In this document: piece by piece, positions 11,329-24,182 of the stretch
Position numbering within the stretch: the stretch's first letter is position 1
How the letters are laid out: every line of letters starts with the position of its first letter
Origin: Dendrophyllia cribrosa
Taxonomy: Eukaryota; Cnidaria; Anthozoa; Scleractinia; Dendrophylliidae
Direction: 5' to 3'
Assembly (NCBI GenBank): GCA_024195265.1
Contig: JAJLRJ010000009.1
Span: forward strand, 7,944,791-8,008,790
DNA length: 64,000 nucleotides
The notes under the pieces: generated by a model
Told to the model about the DNA's origin: nothing
The model's input: only the letters and a program-made list of their open reading frames with translations
Database searches by the model: none
Position numbers and translations under genes: made by a program

Positions 11329-11768
11329 TTAGCGAAGTTATTCGAAGTCGTTGTCTCTCCTTCTAAAAAGAAGGAAAGGCAGACCACTGCATCGATCGCT
11401 GGCCAGAGGTCACTCCACAAATCGCTCTCTCCTCAAAAGGAAAAGTCCCGAATCGCAATAAAACCAACAGTTCCATAGAGCCCAATAAATTTCACAACAC
11501 ATAGGTGTGCTTCGGCGGTCGAAAGACTCGTAAAGAACGAGATATTTTGCTTAAAATTCGCCTATTCGGCTTTCCAGATGTGCTTGTGAGGGACCTCGCG
11601 CCAACGGTCGTTACACAACGACAAGTATTTGTTTTCATCCTCAACTCTGATTGGTTCATTTGAACCAAGTCACGCGCTGACAACACGACCCGGTGGGAGG
11701 GTCGTGAAGGTGGTCTGCCTTTCCTTCTTTTTAGAAGGAGAGACAACGACTTCGAATAACTTCGCTAA

Positions 11769-11825
11769 ATGGCGTCGGAATGGCTTCAAATTCGGTACAA
11801 GACACAAGTAAACGACACATTTGAG
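11769..11825 (+). CDS. Possible first exon in right arm (unrecognised)
   Basis: ATG GCG TCG opens a 19-codon segment (MASEWLQIRYKTQVNDTFE) followed directly by the consensus-like donor GTAGGTAA. The frame also stays open past the donor to about 11957. I do not recognise the protein and found no second exon. It may be a real alternative first exon, an upstream ORF of ABAT, or a copy of a first exon from elsewhere. Confidence 0.3.
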
Positions 11826-11966
11826 GTAGGTAAACTTTATTTCAAAATAGATAGTTATTTACCCAATTTTAGAGAATCCGTGATTTTCCCATACATTTCT
11901 CTGTATACACAAGCTGTCGCATACACCACGTATGTAGCTTGGGAAGCCTGTGTGTAGATCTGAGAA

Positions 11967-12033
11967 ATGGCTCTCTTACGAACAAGAGCATATGTTTGGG
12001 GTACGATACACTGCCTTAACTGGCGAACCGGAG
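11967..12033 (+). CDS. ABAT: ABAT exon 1 (mitochondrial presequence)
   Basis: ATG opens 22 codons plus one base: [20 protein letters not shown] then TG, rich in Arg and hydroxylated or aromatic residues with no acidic residue. A GTAGGT donor follows. The leftover G joins TG of exon 2 to make Val, which fixes the frame. The start was chosen because it is the only in-phase ATG giving a presequence. Confidence 0.75.
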
Positions 12034-15000
12034 GTAGGTCAGGCAACAAGCGTCGTCAATTTTGTACAAAGATTTCTTTTATTACAACTTCTAAAAATAA
12101 TTGCGTAACGCTCTCGTCACGGGTCGATCGTTCCAAAGCGGCTGACTGTGGGAAGGAAAAAAGGCCAATATAGGGTACGATTTCCGAATCACCCCATACG
12201 TTAATTATGCATGTACTTTATTAGTATAGATGTTCCTTAGTGCATGTACCATATCCCGAAACGAAACCGGTGTCAACAAAATGAGGATTGGATCAGGGAT
12301 CGGATCATCGGATTGGATCACGGATCGGATCACGAAAAAAAAAAAGGAAAAGACGAAGAAAAGAGGCTATAAAAGGCTTTATCAAATGAGGAAGCCTTGA
12401 GGCTTCTTAGAACAAATTCCTCTTAATCAGCATTTGAGAAAAACATCAGAAACTTCAAATCAGGCCTAAAGGAAAGAGGGTACCCAGCTAATACTGTGGG
12501 AAAACACTTCTCAGATTAAGTTAAATTCTCCATTAGTATAAATCTGCTAGCGTTCTATCATGAATGCTGTTCTCTTATTGGCTACACTACTCACTATCTA
12601 TCCTGTTGTAGAAAATAAGTGTGCGGTTGTCAGTATGCAGTTGTTATTTATACCATTATTCAATGAAAACATGAGCCTGTCTTGTTGTTAAGTTTTGAAC
12701 ATCCAGTAGATTTATACTAAAACAATTACATTATTTGCTCTTGATTTCTATGCATGCACCTCTTAGAGAAGTGTCTGGCTTATAGAAAGTCCAGGTAATG
12801 TGACACCAGTAATTCTGAGATAATCAACCTTAATTGACCTTTACAATGAATATACGTCTTTTCACTTTAGCAAGCTGTGGAGCCACGGTAGTCTAGTGGT
12901 TAGCGCGTCGGACTTTCAACCTGAAGGTCGGTGATTCGAAGCCTGGTCTCTGCCGTCGTGTTGTTTCCTTAGACAAGAAACTTTACTCCACACTGTCTCT
13001 CTCCACCCAGGTGTATAAATGGGTACCGGCGACAAAATGCTGGGGGTAACCCTGCGATGGACTAGCATCCCATCCAGGGGGGAGTAGCAATATTCCTAGT
13101 CGCTTCATGCTACAGAAACCGGGTTAAGCTCCGGCCGTGTGGGCCATCGGCTCGTGTGCGACTTTACTTTTACTTTACTTTAGCAAGCAAAACCTACAAA
13201 CTGGAATAACAATAATATTAGAAAAGTGGACTCGATTGTTCATATTCAGCACCTACATTTCCGTTTTGAAGTATTTTTTACTAAAAAGGCACTTCTCAAG
13301 TGTCTGTTGACAGTTTCAAATTGTCCGTTGTCCGTCTTATAGAAAGTTTTGTTACAGTAAAATGACTGAAAAACGGCAGGGACCAACACCAGGTGTCCAT
13401 CTTATAGAGGTGTCCATTAAGAGAGAGTTGACTGTACCTAATGCCTAAAGAACATTCTAATGGAGAAATGTCACCAGTTATACATGAGAACCAGCAATAT
13501 GTGAGAGAAATGTTTAAGGAGCCTCCCATTATATCATATCGAAAAGCAAAATTGCACTCAAATCAGAAGATAACAATACTTCATAACAAACCAATCGGAA
13601 TGCGTGTCTTATTTTAATTTACATTGTATGCTAGCTATATAATATAATTATATTTTATTTCATACTTAGAGATTTTCTATTGAAATTTGGTGTGCGAAAA
13701 CCCGGTTCGGGGTTGACGCAGCCAATCAGAATGGCGAAACGACTTTCTCACATGTACACATGAAAAAAGCATTATTTTGTCCTGAATCACAAATCTCAGT
13801 ATGTATAAAATAAACAAATTACAGCATGGGCAGTGCTTTGTATGGCATTTATGCACTCATTGGTTTGTATCAGAAATCTCACTCACCTGCAAAGCCTCAC
13901 TCATTTCTGATAGGAACCAACTTGTGCGTAAATACCATACGCCCGCACTGCCCATGCATGAAGTAATCTGTATGTATAATGGTGCATTTTTATTTTAAAA
14001 GGTAAAAGCTATTATTAACACACATGTATATATTAATAATTTAGTTCATAGTGGAAAACTACAAGCAGTGGCAGGTTTCTCTTCTGAGTCTTTTCAGGAG
14101 TATGACAAGCCAGTGGTTACGACACCAATTCCTGGTCCACGCTCAAAGGTACTAACGTACAAGTTCAAAATACCTAATATGCGAAAATATATGAAATGTA
14201 CTGAATGTCAAAGTCATCATCTGAGTTCCTTCTTTACTTCTTTATTAAAGGGACACTCCCTGGTGAGAATCTTTGAAGGATCTTTAAGGATCCTTAAAGA
14301 TCTGCGAGGATCTTACTGAGGATCTTAATAAAGATCTTTTAATTTCGTGTAAGATCCTCAATAATCTTGCCAAGATCTTCAAGGATCCTTTAAATTCTTG
14401 GCAAAGATCTTCAAGGATCTTTAAAGATCTTCAAAGATCTTTGCAAGATCCTTCAAAGGATCTTATTAAGATCCTTGGAAGATCCTTATAAATTCTTGAG
14501 GATCTTAAAGGAACCTTGCAAAGATCCTCACAAAGATATTTTGCTAGGATCCTTTCAAGATCTTCATCAATTCCTTGAGGATCTTTGTAAAAAAAATCTA
14601 CAATATATTGCAGATGAAGAATCTTTGAGGATCTTTCAAAGATCCTGTAAGGATCCTTTAAAGATCTTTATCTTTAAGGATCTTTGACAGGTCTTTGAAG
14701 ATCTTCAAAGATCCCTGAATATCCTGTGAGGATTTTCACCAGGGCGTCCCGGCTGAAATATTGTGTTTTCATGATTATGGCCAGGAGCTTGGTTTCAGCT
14801 TACACTGTACTTTATTATCTTGATTCAATTAGAAGAAACCATCGCTAAAAGCATTAGAGGAAAAGAAATATGAACTAAACAAACACAATATATAAAGGGT
14901 AGAAAAGTCAAAATTTCACAAGAATGGCAAGTTTGGTCAATAAATCAAATTTCATGAACTGTAATCCACTTCAATCCTTGCAATCCTGCACTTTATCTCC

Positions 15001-15425
15001 AAACTACTACTTTTCTTTTGTTCTATAGAATCTTTTTATCCAACTAAGTTGTATATTTGGTGACATTTGGTGATATAACATGGAAATAAGCTGAGCAAAA
15101 TTTTGCTATTTCGGTGGGACAGTGCCCCTTTAAAGAAACGGTGCACTCAATCTGTCTTCTGGTGCCTTGATCAGCAATATAAAGGCAGCTTACTAACACC
15201 AAGGATCTCCAAGGATCTTTTATAGTTTCTGTCATCAGACCAGTTGAACATTCTTAACCCTGTGTTTATAAAGGTCTAATTGCATGGTCAGTAAACATTC
15301 TGGCACCCCCATTTAATTTTCACCTTTCGATCGTTAAGGGTCAAATAAAAATTAAAATAGGCTCCCTTTGGGAGGGGCTGTTCTGAAAACCACGTTCTGT
15401 GAGAATGCACCCTGTATAAAATTAA

Positions 15426-15463
<38 letters not shown>

Positions 15464-18400
15464 GCGCATCTGCTGTGCTGTCAAAAAATTCTTTTTCTTT
15501 TGCGAAATTTTGGGATCTTAACTCCTTATAGTTTTCTAAGTTGAAGCCATTCAATCCAAGACTGAGAGGATTGCCAACTCTATACCTGCCAAATCTCACG
15601 CCTCTCATCTGACATGGCATGGGTAGCAATGATATTCTTAACCCACGTGCCTGTCGTGCATGACCTTTATCAAGAATGTATTTTTTTAAATCACATGTTT
15701 TATAATAAGAAAAGTTGTTTTATATTAACTGTTGTAAAGATGATTGATTGAACTGTTGCTTTTTGTTCTTTTGTATAGGCATTGCTTGATGAGATGTCAC
15801 AAATTCAGGTAAGTTGTATACCTGTTGTTATGCATGCAGTCATTCTTAAGATCTTATTTTTATTTCCTGCTGCAATGTTAAAAATAGGAAAAAAAAGTTT
15901 TTAACCTTGCAAGAACTCTACAAAAACAATTCTCACATTAATTGTATTTGTGAACAATCTCAATGAATTCTGCCTTATGTTTTAAACTATAAAATTTGAA
16001 AATGAATGGTAAACTTTACACAGCAATTTGATATCGGGAGAAGGATGTTATGGGCATGCATTAAAGAAACATTTAATATACCAGTACATTGCTATATTTT
16101 TATGTACTGTTATATATAAAAACAGACTTACTAGCAATTTGTCAAAAGCAAAAATGATAATGTACGTTAAAAGTCAAAACCTGATTGGGAAGAGGCCAAC
16201 AGTTATTCCTTGGACTATATAATCCACTTGTGTAAACCACATTTTGTACTTTTGATTGTTATATAAGGGCTAGAAATACATGTCTTGCAGAATCTTGCAA
16301 AGTTCGGGGAGGGTGCACCGCCAGTCGAAACTTTGGTGGCGTCTTGATCTGCATATGAATGAAGCTCTTCGCTGTTCCACTTTGTCCTCTTTGAAACCAA
16401 AAACTTTGGTAGAAGGTCCTTTTGATGGTTGACGTACCGTTTACCATCCGACATCTTTGTTTACCATGCTCCTATGATAAAGTAGTACCACATTTTAAAA
16501 AAGTTCCAGTTGTTCCCTTACCTCATTGAAGCTTTGTTGTGCTGTTGCCAGGCAACTGCATTACACCTTCAAGTATAATTAAAAGAATATTATAAATATA
16601 TTTTTCACTTGAATTCACACAGCATAGTTCCTGAGACATGGCACATTTATTAACCTCGCTTTGCGAGGAATTAAGGCTCCAAAAGGAAACCACCAAATCC
16701 TTTGTGTAAGTATGCTGGCCGCGCGAAAAGCAGAGGTCTCGGGCAAGTAATTAACCCAGGAAAACCAGTTGCATTTTATGAAGTGGGCACATTGCCGTAA
16801 TAATGGAAACGACCCATCCACTTAATCAACTGATGTGCAACCAAATTAAAAAAAAAAAATTAATATCTGAATTTGTTCTGCAGCTGACCAAGGGCTTCTC
16901 TTACTTTGTTGATTTTGATAAAAGCAAAGGAAACTATATTGTTGATGCTGATGGCAATATTTTGTTAGATGTTTTCCAACAGATTGCATCAATACCTTTA
17001 GGTTTGTTCAAAATACCAATTTTGTCTTGTTTAAATGTAAAGAAAATTGTAGTTAATTTTATTATATATTAATAATTATTATTAAGGGAAGTTTGTGCCT
17101 TTTTTAACTTGTGAATACAGTACCGGACAGAAGTAACCTAACAGGGGAACGCGTTCTTGGAACTTGAAGGAACGCTAGGGAACGCAAAATGGAATGCTAA
17201 GGGAACGCAAAATGGAACGCTAAGGGAACGCAAAATGGAACGCCAAGGGGAACGCGTTCTGCTAAGCGTTCCCTGTTTGGTTAAACTTCTGTCCGGTACT
17301 GTATGTGAATATGAACTAGCTGTAGCATTCAGATAAAAACTTCACTCGCTCGCTTGCTTACTCAGCTGTTAAAAACGTTGAGTCTGTCTTACCCATGGGG
17401 ATGGCATTGAAAAGAGGGGAGGGGTGGAGAGTTGGATGGGACGTATGGGGTGGGGGAGGGGATGGTGGGGTGTTGGATGCAAGCAATATCAAGAAAAGAT
17501 AAAGTAGAAGAGCTAGTTGTGTCCCATTTCAACTGAGTTTGTGCATGCATTAGTTAAGAGAAGAAAAGAAGGAAGGGTAGACATGGCATAGCATTTGATT
17601 GTTCATTCCCAAGCTGTTGAAAATTACAACCAAACTGGAAACTTCAAATGGATTTCACAAGACTAATGTGTAGCCTGGGAGCGATCTCTCACAGACTAGA
17701 AGGGGCATAAACCCAATTTTGTTTCTAAAACAATTTAAACTAAGAAGACACATGCCTAATCGTATGACACAAATACGCATTGAGAACTGGGGAATGATTC
17801 TGATCATAGTGGCACATTAAATAACCAAAGTCTTAAGGTACATACTAAGCTGTTTGTTTAAGAGAATTAATCAATACTATTTGTTTAATCTACAGGCTAT
17901 AATCACCCTGCTTTAAGAAGAGCTGTACAAGATCCAAAGAATGTGGTGAGATATAAATTAAAGCCCATGTTCACCCAATCTGCTTAATTGCACACCTGGG
18001 CTGATTTTCGCACAGACGGAAAATAGAAAACTTGACGTGCCAGCCAATCATAATGCTACATTGAACAATTGAACCATTTCAAAACAAAAACACAAGTTCG
18101 CAAAGCAGTTTGGGCGAACGTGGGCCTTTAAGTTGAATTATGAACATATTGCTTTACTTAGTAATCTTTTTTATACTTATATTGTATGCATTCAGTGAGT
18201 TTACATTCAGTGAGTTTACAAAAAGTCTTAATGGGAAGAGTTCTCAGGTCTTATTTTCTGTACAACTGATGTTCTCAGGTCCTATTTTCTAGTGTCAGGT
18301 AACATCATCCTTCTCTCTAAGGCAAACAGCTAAGGGTTCCTAACTCAGGTAGAGTTAAGGGCTGGTTCCCACTAGCGATGTAATCAGAAGCTGAGTCGGA

Positions 18401-21400
18401 GTCGGAAGCATAAGGAGCCTTACGTACTAGTGTAAATTAAAAACGGAGGCACAATTGCAATTGGAAGCTCAATGGAATTGGAATTGCAAGGATCAGAACA
18501 TTTCCTTTTTCTTCCAATTCTGCTTCTGCTTCCGTCGTTTGCTGTCCACTTCTGTCATTTTGATTTCCACCAGATCGTAAGGATCTTGCAATTCCGAGTC
18601 CGCTTTAATTCAATTCTCATGCATTCCACTTATGTCACTTAATATGTTGCTTGTGGGAACCAAGCTTAACACTGTACTGAAGTTGGAATCTACTGATTGT
18701 TTTCCCATTGTATTTCTTGGTTTACTTGCAGTCTTCCTTTGTCAACCGTGCAGCCTTGGGTCTCTTTCCACCTGTCTCATTTCTTCAAGATGTAAAAGAT
18801 GCCCTGTTAAGTGTAAGTAGACTATAATAATATTATTTTAGTTAAACAACTCCTATCCCCTTAATTTTATTATAATATGTTATGTTGGCATAATAATCAC
18901 AAATTTCAAACTTTTTTTAAACTACAGGTGTCTTTAATTAGCTTATAGTTATCTGAGGCTTTTTATGCACCAAAACTAGTTTGGTAAAAGTGGAAGTTGT
19001 TAGTAACAGTAAAAAATTGTTAACAACTAAAGCTGTTAAAATCAAAGCCAAGCCTAGTGGAGTTCGTTCAGTCTTAAGGTGGCTTACTACAGTTTATAGG
19101 GGTCACCAAATGCTTCCGATAATATCGATCACAGGTGACCATTTGTGGGAACAAGCAACAATTACAAAGTCAAAACCATCGTACAAGACAGTGGGTGTTT
19201 GTAATTTCACCATCCTCTGGTTAGAAGTGGCTTAAAACAAGCGACCGAGTGGTTGTCAGAAGAGGACGTTTTACTCAAAAATCACCCGTACGACCCTACC
19301 TCAAAATCTTACCATTTAAACTTTGGATAAAAATAAACGTTCTTACAAGTTAAAACAAAAATCTGTAAGAGAGTTTTTCGCATATCAACGAAAATATCAA
19401 AAATAGGAATTTCGAAAAATATTTTAAAATCTGTCCTACAGATTTTGAAAAAAAATTGTCTGCAGATCGATGTTGATGTATATTTAAAAATATCAAAAAT
19501 TGAGCATAGGTCGTACGGCTAGATTTCGAGAAATTCACGACCAAAAAAACCTTTAGTACGATCTCCGAGCATGCGCAGTACTGCGTACACCACGGCCATT
19601 CACTTATCTGCGCGCGCGGCTGCTCGCGCATTACTAACTGCGTGCACGAGATCAGAGCTTCGTTGTTGTTTGCTCGCGCGGTATTGCTTGCGTGACACGC
19701 GCGCGTAAGGAAATTTGTTGTCCCTCAAAACTGTATTCGGCCACCTTAAATGGCTTCAACTAAGAAAACTATCCGGGTAGACCCCAACCTTTCATAAGAA
19801 GAAAGGTGAATAAACTGTACATCCAATATTGGGCTAAAGAAGCAATGCTCCAACTACATTAATATTGGGCCAATGAAATAGGGCTTCAGCTACAATAATA
19901 TTGGGCCAAAGAAGCAGGGCTCTAGCTGCATTAATATTGGGCCAATGAAGCAGGCCTCCAGCTACATTAATATTGGGCCAATGAAGCAGGGCTCAAGCTG
20001 CATTAATGAACCCAGAGCTCCAGCTATGTTAATATTGGGCCAATGAAGCAGGGCTCTGGCGGTAGTTTCTTGGTGTTGCGATCACCAAATGACGTAAAAC
20101 AAAGGATTCAAAAGAAAGTAAACAATACCCACACCACAACACAAAAGCTAACCAACAATAGTTTCTGCAACACCAAGAAACACCCGCTCTTGCTGTATTA
20201 ATGAAGCCTCGGCTCCAGCTGCATTAATATTGGGCCAATGAAGCAGGGCTCTGGCTGCATTAATGAAGCCAGGGCTCCAGCTACATTAATATTGGGTCAA
20301 TGAAGCAGGGCTCTGGCTGCATTAATGAAGCCAGGGCTCCAGCTACATTAATATTGGGCCAATGAAGCAGGGCTCTGGCTGCATTAATGAACCGAGGCCT
20401 CCAGCTACATTAATATTGGGCCAATGAAGCAGGGCTCTGGCTGTATTAATGAACCCAGGGCTCCACCTACTTTAATATTGGGCCAATGAAGCAGGGCTCT
20501 GGCTGCATTAATGAACCCAGGGCTCCAGCTACTTTAATATTGGGCCAATGAAGCAGGGCTCTGGCTGCATTAATGAACCCAGGGCCCCAGCTACCTTAAT
20601 ATTGGGCCAAAGAAGCAGGGCTCTGGCTGTATTAATGAAGCCTTGGCTCCAGCTACATTAATATTGGGGCAATGAAGGAGGGCTCTGGCTGCGTTAATGT
20701 TGGGCCAATGAAGGAGGGCTCCAGCTACATTAATGTTGGGCCAATGAAGCAGGACTCTGGCTGCATTAATAAAGCCAGGGTTCCAGCTACATTAATTTTG
20801 GGCCAATGAAGCGGTGTTCTGGCTGCATTAATGAAGCCAGGGCTCTAGCTACATTAATATTGGGCCAATGAAGCAGGGCTCTTTCTGCATTAATGAACCC
20901 AGCACTGCACTGCAATTACTGCACTGCAGTGCAGTGCTGTACTGCACCGCACTACACAATACTGCACTGCAGTGCACTGTACTGCAGTGCACTTACTGCA
21001 CTGTACTGCACTGCTGTTGTTCACTGCACTGCACTGTACTACACAGCACTGCACTGTATTGCACTACACTGTACTGCACTGCATTGGCATGCACTGCACT
21101 GCGCTGTCCTGTACTGTAAGTGATTTGCCATAGTTTCATTGACCAGCATTGTTTTGTCACAATTTAATTGTACTTACATGTAAGTATCAGTAGGTGACAT
21201 TAGCCATCTTGGAGACAAAAAATATTTAACATTCTCTTTCTTTCATTAGAGTTGCAATGCATTTGCAATGGTTTATTTTTAATATTGATCTAAAAGTAAT
21301 TAAAATATAAATCTAAAGTAATTAACCCATTCACACCTGAGGATTTTTACGTTTTTGAGTGATTTTCTGCATACACACGCCCCATAGGATTTCGTGACTT

Positions 21401-24132
21401 CATATTTGGAGTTACCATTGAAAGTGCTGCTGTTCTAAAACACTGAAGGCTCGAGTTTACTGGAAACGTCATTGTGACGATCTCATTTTGCTTGGTTGAT
21501 TTGCAATAAAGGGTCCAATATGAATTATCTACGATTTTTGGTAAGTTCACAGCCATTTTTCATCTTTAGTAGCTGCCTGGTGAGCATCATTAAGCTTGGA
21601 GGTAGTTCTGAGTCCACTTCTCAATGAAGCGAGTTAGGTGTTGTACTTCGTTTACGAATTTGGCTCGTTGCTCGTTGAACTGGAAAAATGGCCGCCTGGA
21701 AACGAAGTGGCTTTGGGACTCGACTCTGGATGAATTTCTCGACCTACCGCGGCATATTTTGGAAGTTGCGACCACAGGAGAATACAACAAGCGCGAAATT
21801 TCGGCGGTGGGTCGGAGTGGCTGTGTACTTAGTATAAATATGAAATGTGTGGGGAAAGAATGGAACGCTGTCAAAATTTTTGGCTTTTTCCCAGCATGCA
21901 GTGCGGTGGTGATGTTAAAAATCGAGGCAAGGTGAGTATGCACTAGTATAAGAAGCTGTAGCTAGGCCCGAGAAACGAATAAGAGCAAAAAAATTCACTG
22001 CTAAGCTAGGACTAGGACTGAATTTTGCTGTAAATGTTGACTTTTGGGTTTGCCACGATGATTTGAATAAAAAAAACTAAAGGCAAAAACGTGATTTTTG
22101 TTGTTTTTCTATGACGTTAAAAACGGTAATTTTTGTTATTGTCCAAATTCAAACGCTGATATTCTGCAAAAATCGCTGACTTTTTTGTGTTTATTGGGTA
22201 TCTCAATTTGAAAGACTTTCTAGTCAATGCTCACAACTGCTAGTTAAGGCAATGTTCGCACGATTGAGAAAGTTACAATTTTTTAAAGCAGTGGAGTCTT
22301 GTACGGGCGGTTACGGGCGGTTCAGGTGTCAATGGGTTAAAATGTTTTCCAATAGGTGGCTCCACCAGGATTGTCAGAAGTTACAACAATGGCTTGTGGA
22401 ACATGCTCAGTTGAGAATGCTTTTAAATTGGCTTTCATGCATTACCAGGTATGAAATGTTTAACAGAGTATAATTATAATTTTTATGTCTCAATTTATCG
22501 CGTAGTTATTACTTTATGAGATTGGTGTTCGTTAGTATCGAAAATGAAGAGCCAAAGACTTGCTCAAAGAATAGAAAAATTCTTCAAATTCGCCAAAATT
22601 TAAGTATGAAAAATTAAAACCAATCTGCGGACTTCAAATGGATTTTTCAAGACTTTATAAAAGGTAAATGCTATGTACAGCACAGTAAATGTTATGTAGC
22701 CTAGCAAGCTCTCAGGCTCAGGGGCAAATTAAACCAAATTTTGTTTCTAATACGATTTAAAGAACATGTCTTAGCGTGACACAAATACGCATTGAAAACT
22801 GGGTGATGTAATGTTTTAAATTTGTTTACTTGTAAATTCTTTGATTTGACTGCTCTGTGAAACAACAAAAAGCTTAGACCGATCATAGGGAACTCACTTG
22901 CTTATTTGTAAAATGGATACGCTTATTTGTTAACTGATATGGAATTAAAATGGTAGATGTTCACTTGCCTGATGTCTTCTTGAATCAGTTGCAGAGCCAA
23001 AAGGAAAGGTCGTCTTTGTGAGATGCATTTTGTGAGAGGAAATGTTTTTCGCGTAGCTTTGACATTGACCTTTGACACAATGCCTCTACTATGTCCTTAG
23101 TTCGTCTCACTGCTGTTTATTAAAGGTCACATCAAATTTAACGCATTACATCATCCAGTTCTCTCATTTCAAACATTGCATATTTATGTCACCCTAAGAC
23201 ATGTTTCTGTAATTTGGAAGATCCATGGTAACCCGCTGAAATCAGCTATTTTCTCAGGCCGTAAATTAGTATCTATATTAAGTCTGCGGTTAGCATAACT
23301 TGTGAGATAGTGTTTCTTCGGTCGTGAAAAAATAGTCAAGTCTTTTTGAGAATGTAATTCTCTCTGCTGGAATAATAGCTTCTTCCAATAATTGGAAGAA
23401 AACAATTATTGTTTTCAGCTCCTTAGAGTTTATTCTGTGTTGATGAGTTGTGTCTCAGAACTAGGCCGGGAACCTCAATTATTGCATCCAGCATGAGTTA
23501 TTTAAATCTCCAGGATGTTTTAAAATAGCTGTTATGTGTCTGATACTCATCTGTCAGTTTTTGGGGCGTGTGGAGGGCGGAAGAGCCAGAACAATGGTGT
23601 GTCTACTGAGGCGCTTATTTTTTTCCTCCCCTTTCCATCATGTGCCTCCTGCTCCATCACTAGCTCGTTGATCACGCTTCGTGCTTACATGCACCAAAAG
23701 CACCTATTGTACAGGCTATCATTTTCAAAACAAAATTTGCTTTATTTGAACTTTTACAAGTGACTCCCAGTCCCCCTCCACTAAGTATAGAAAGAGCGTT
23801 CCATATTCACGAGTTAGCTCATAGGAGCCTTTGATTCTGTCATTTTGTAGCAGGTTTATACTAGGCTGGTAACATGGCTAAAGACTATAATGCTTACATG
23901 GTAGCAGACCAATTCTGATCGGGAAAACTCAGTGTCAAGTGATACCATGTTTATTAAAATTTATTGTTCTGTGGTCTCTAATAAGCCATGTTTTCATGAT
24001 GTGAATAATTGTTACATAATCGGTTTATTGCATTAAAGTCTAAGCATCGTGGAGACCATGAACCCAGTATGGAGGATTTAAACAGCTGCATGCTTAGTCA
24101 GGTGAGATATGTTATTAATAGGTAACTGGAGC

Positions 24133-24182
<50 letters not shown>

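Larger units (their letters stand above)
11146..11951. repeat. Perfect inverted duplication, 242-bp arms
   Basis: The arms 11146-11387 and 11710-11951 read as reverse complements, apparently without mismatches, around a 322-bp spacer. Each arm contains an ATG-led 19-codon segment and a GTAGGT donor. The right arm stops 15 bp before the ABAT start codon, so it forms the ABAT 5' UTR or core promoter. No TIR-type termini or target duplication were recognised, so segmental inversion-duplication, gene conversion or an assembly error are all possible. Confidence 0.9.
10329..11966. promoter_or_regulatory. Divergent TXNDC11/ABAT intergenic promoter region
   Basis: The 1.6 kb separates the two start codons on opposite strands, so both promoters should lie here. 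It contains a YY1-like paired site near TXNDC11 and the 242-bp inverted duplication near ABAT. No TATA box was identified. A minus-strand frame at 10620-11000 is open but unrecognised. Confidence 0.55.

Noticed and set aside
19815..20905. CRISPR array
   Set aside because: The units are contiguous 62-bp satellite copies without unique spacers, in an intron of a eukaryotic gene.
20868..21123. Two overlapping ORFs rich in Cys, Thr, Leu and Ala
   Set aside because: They are by-products of the ACTGC/ACTGT pentamer array.
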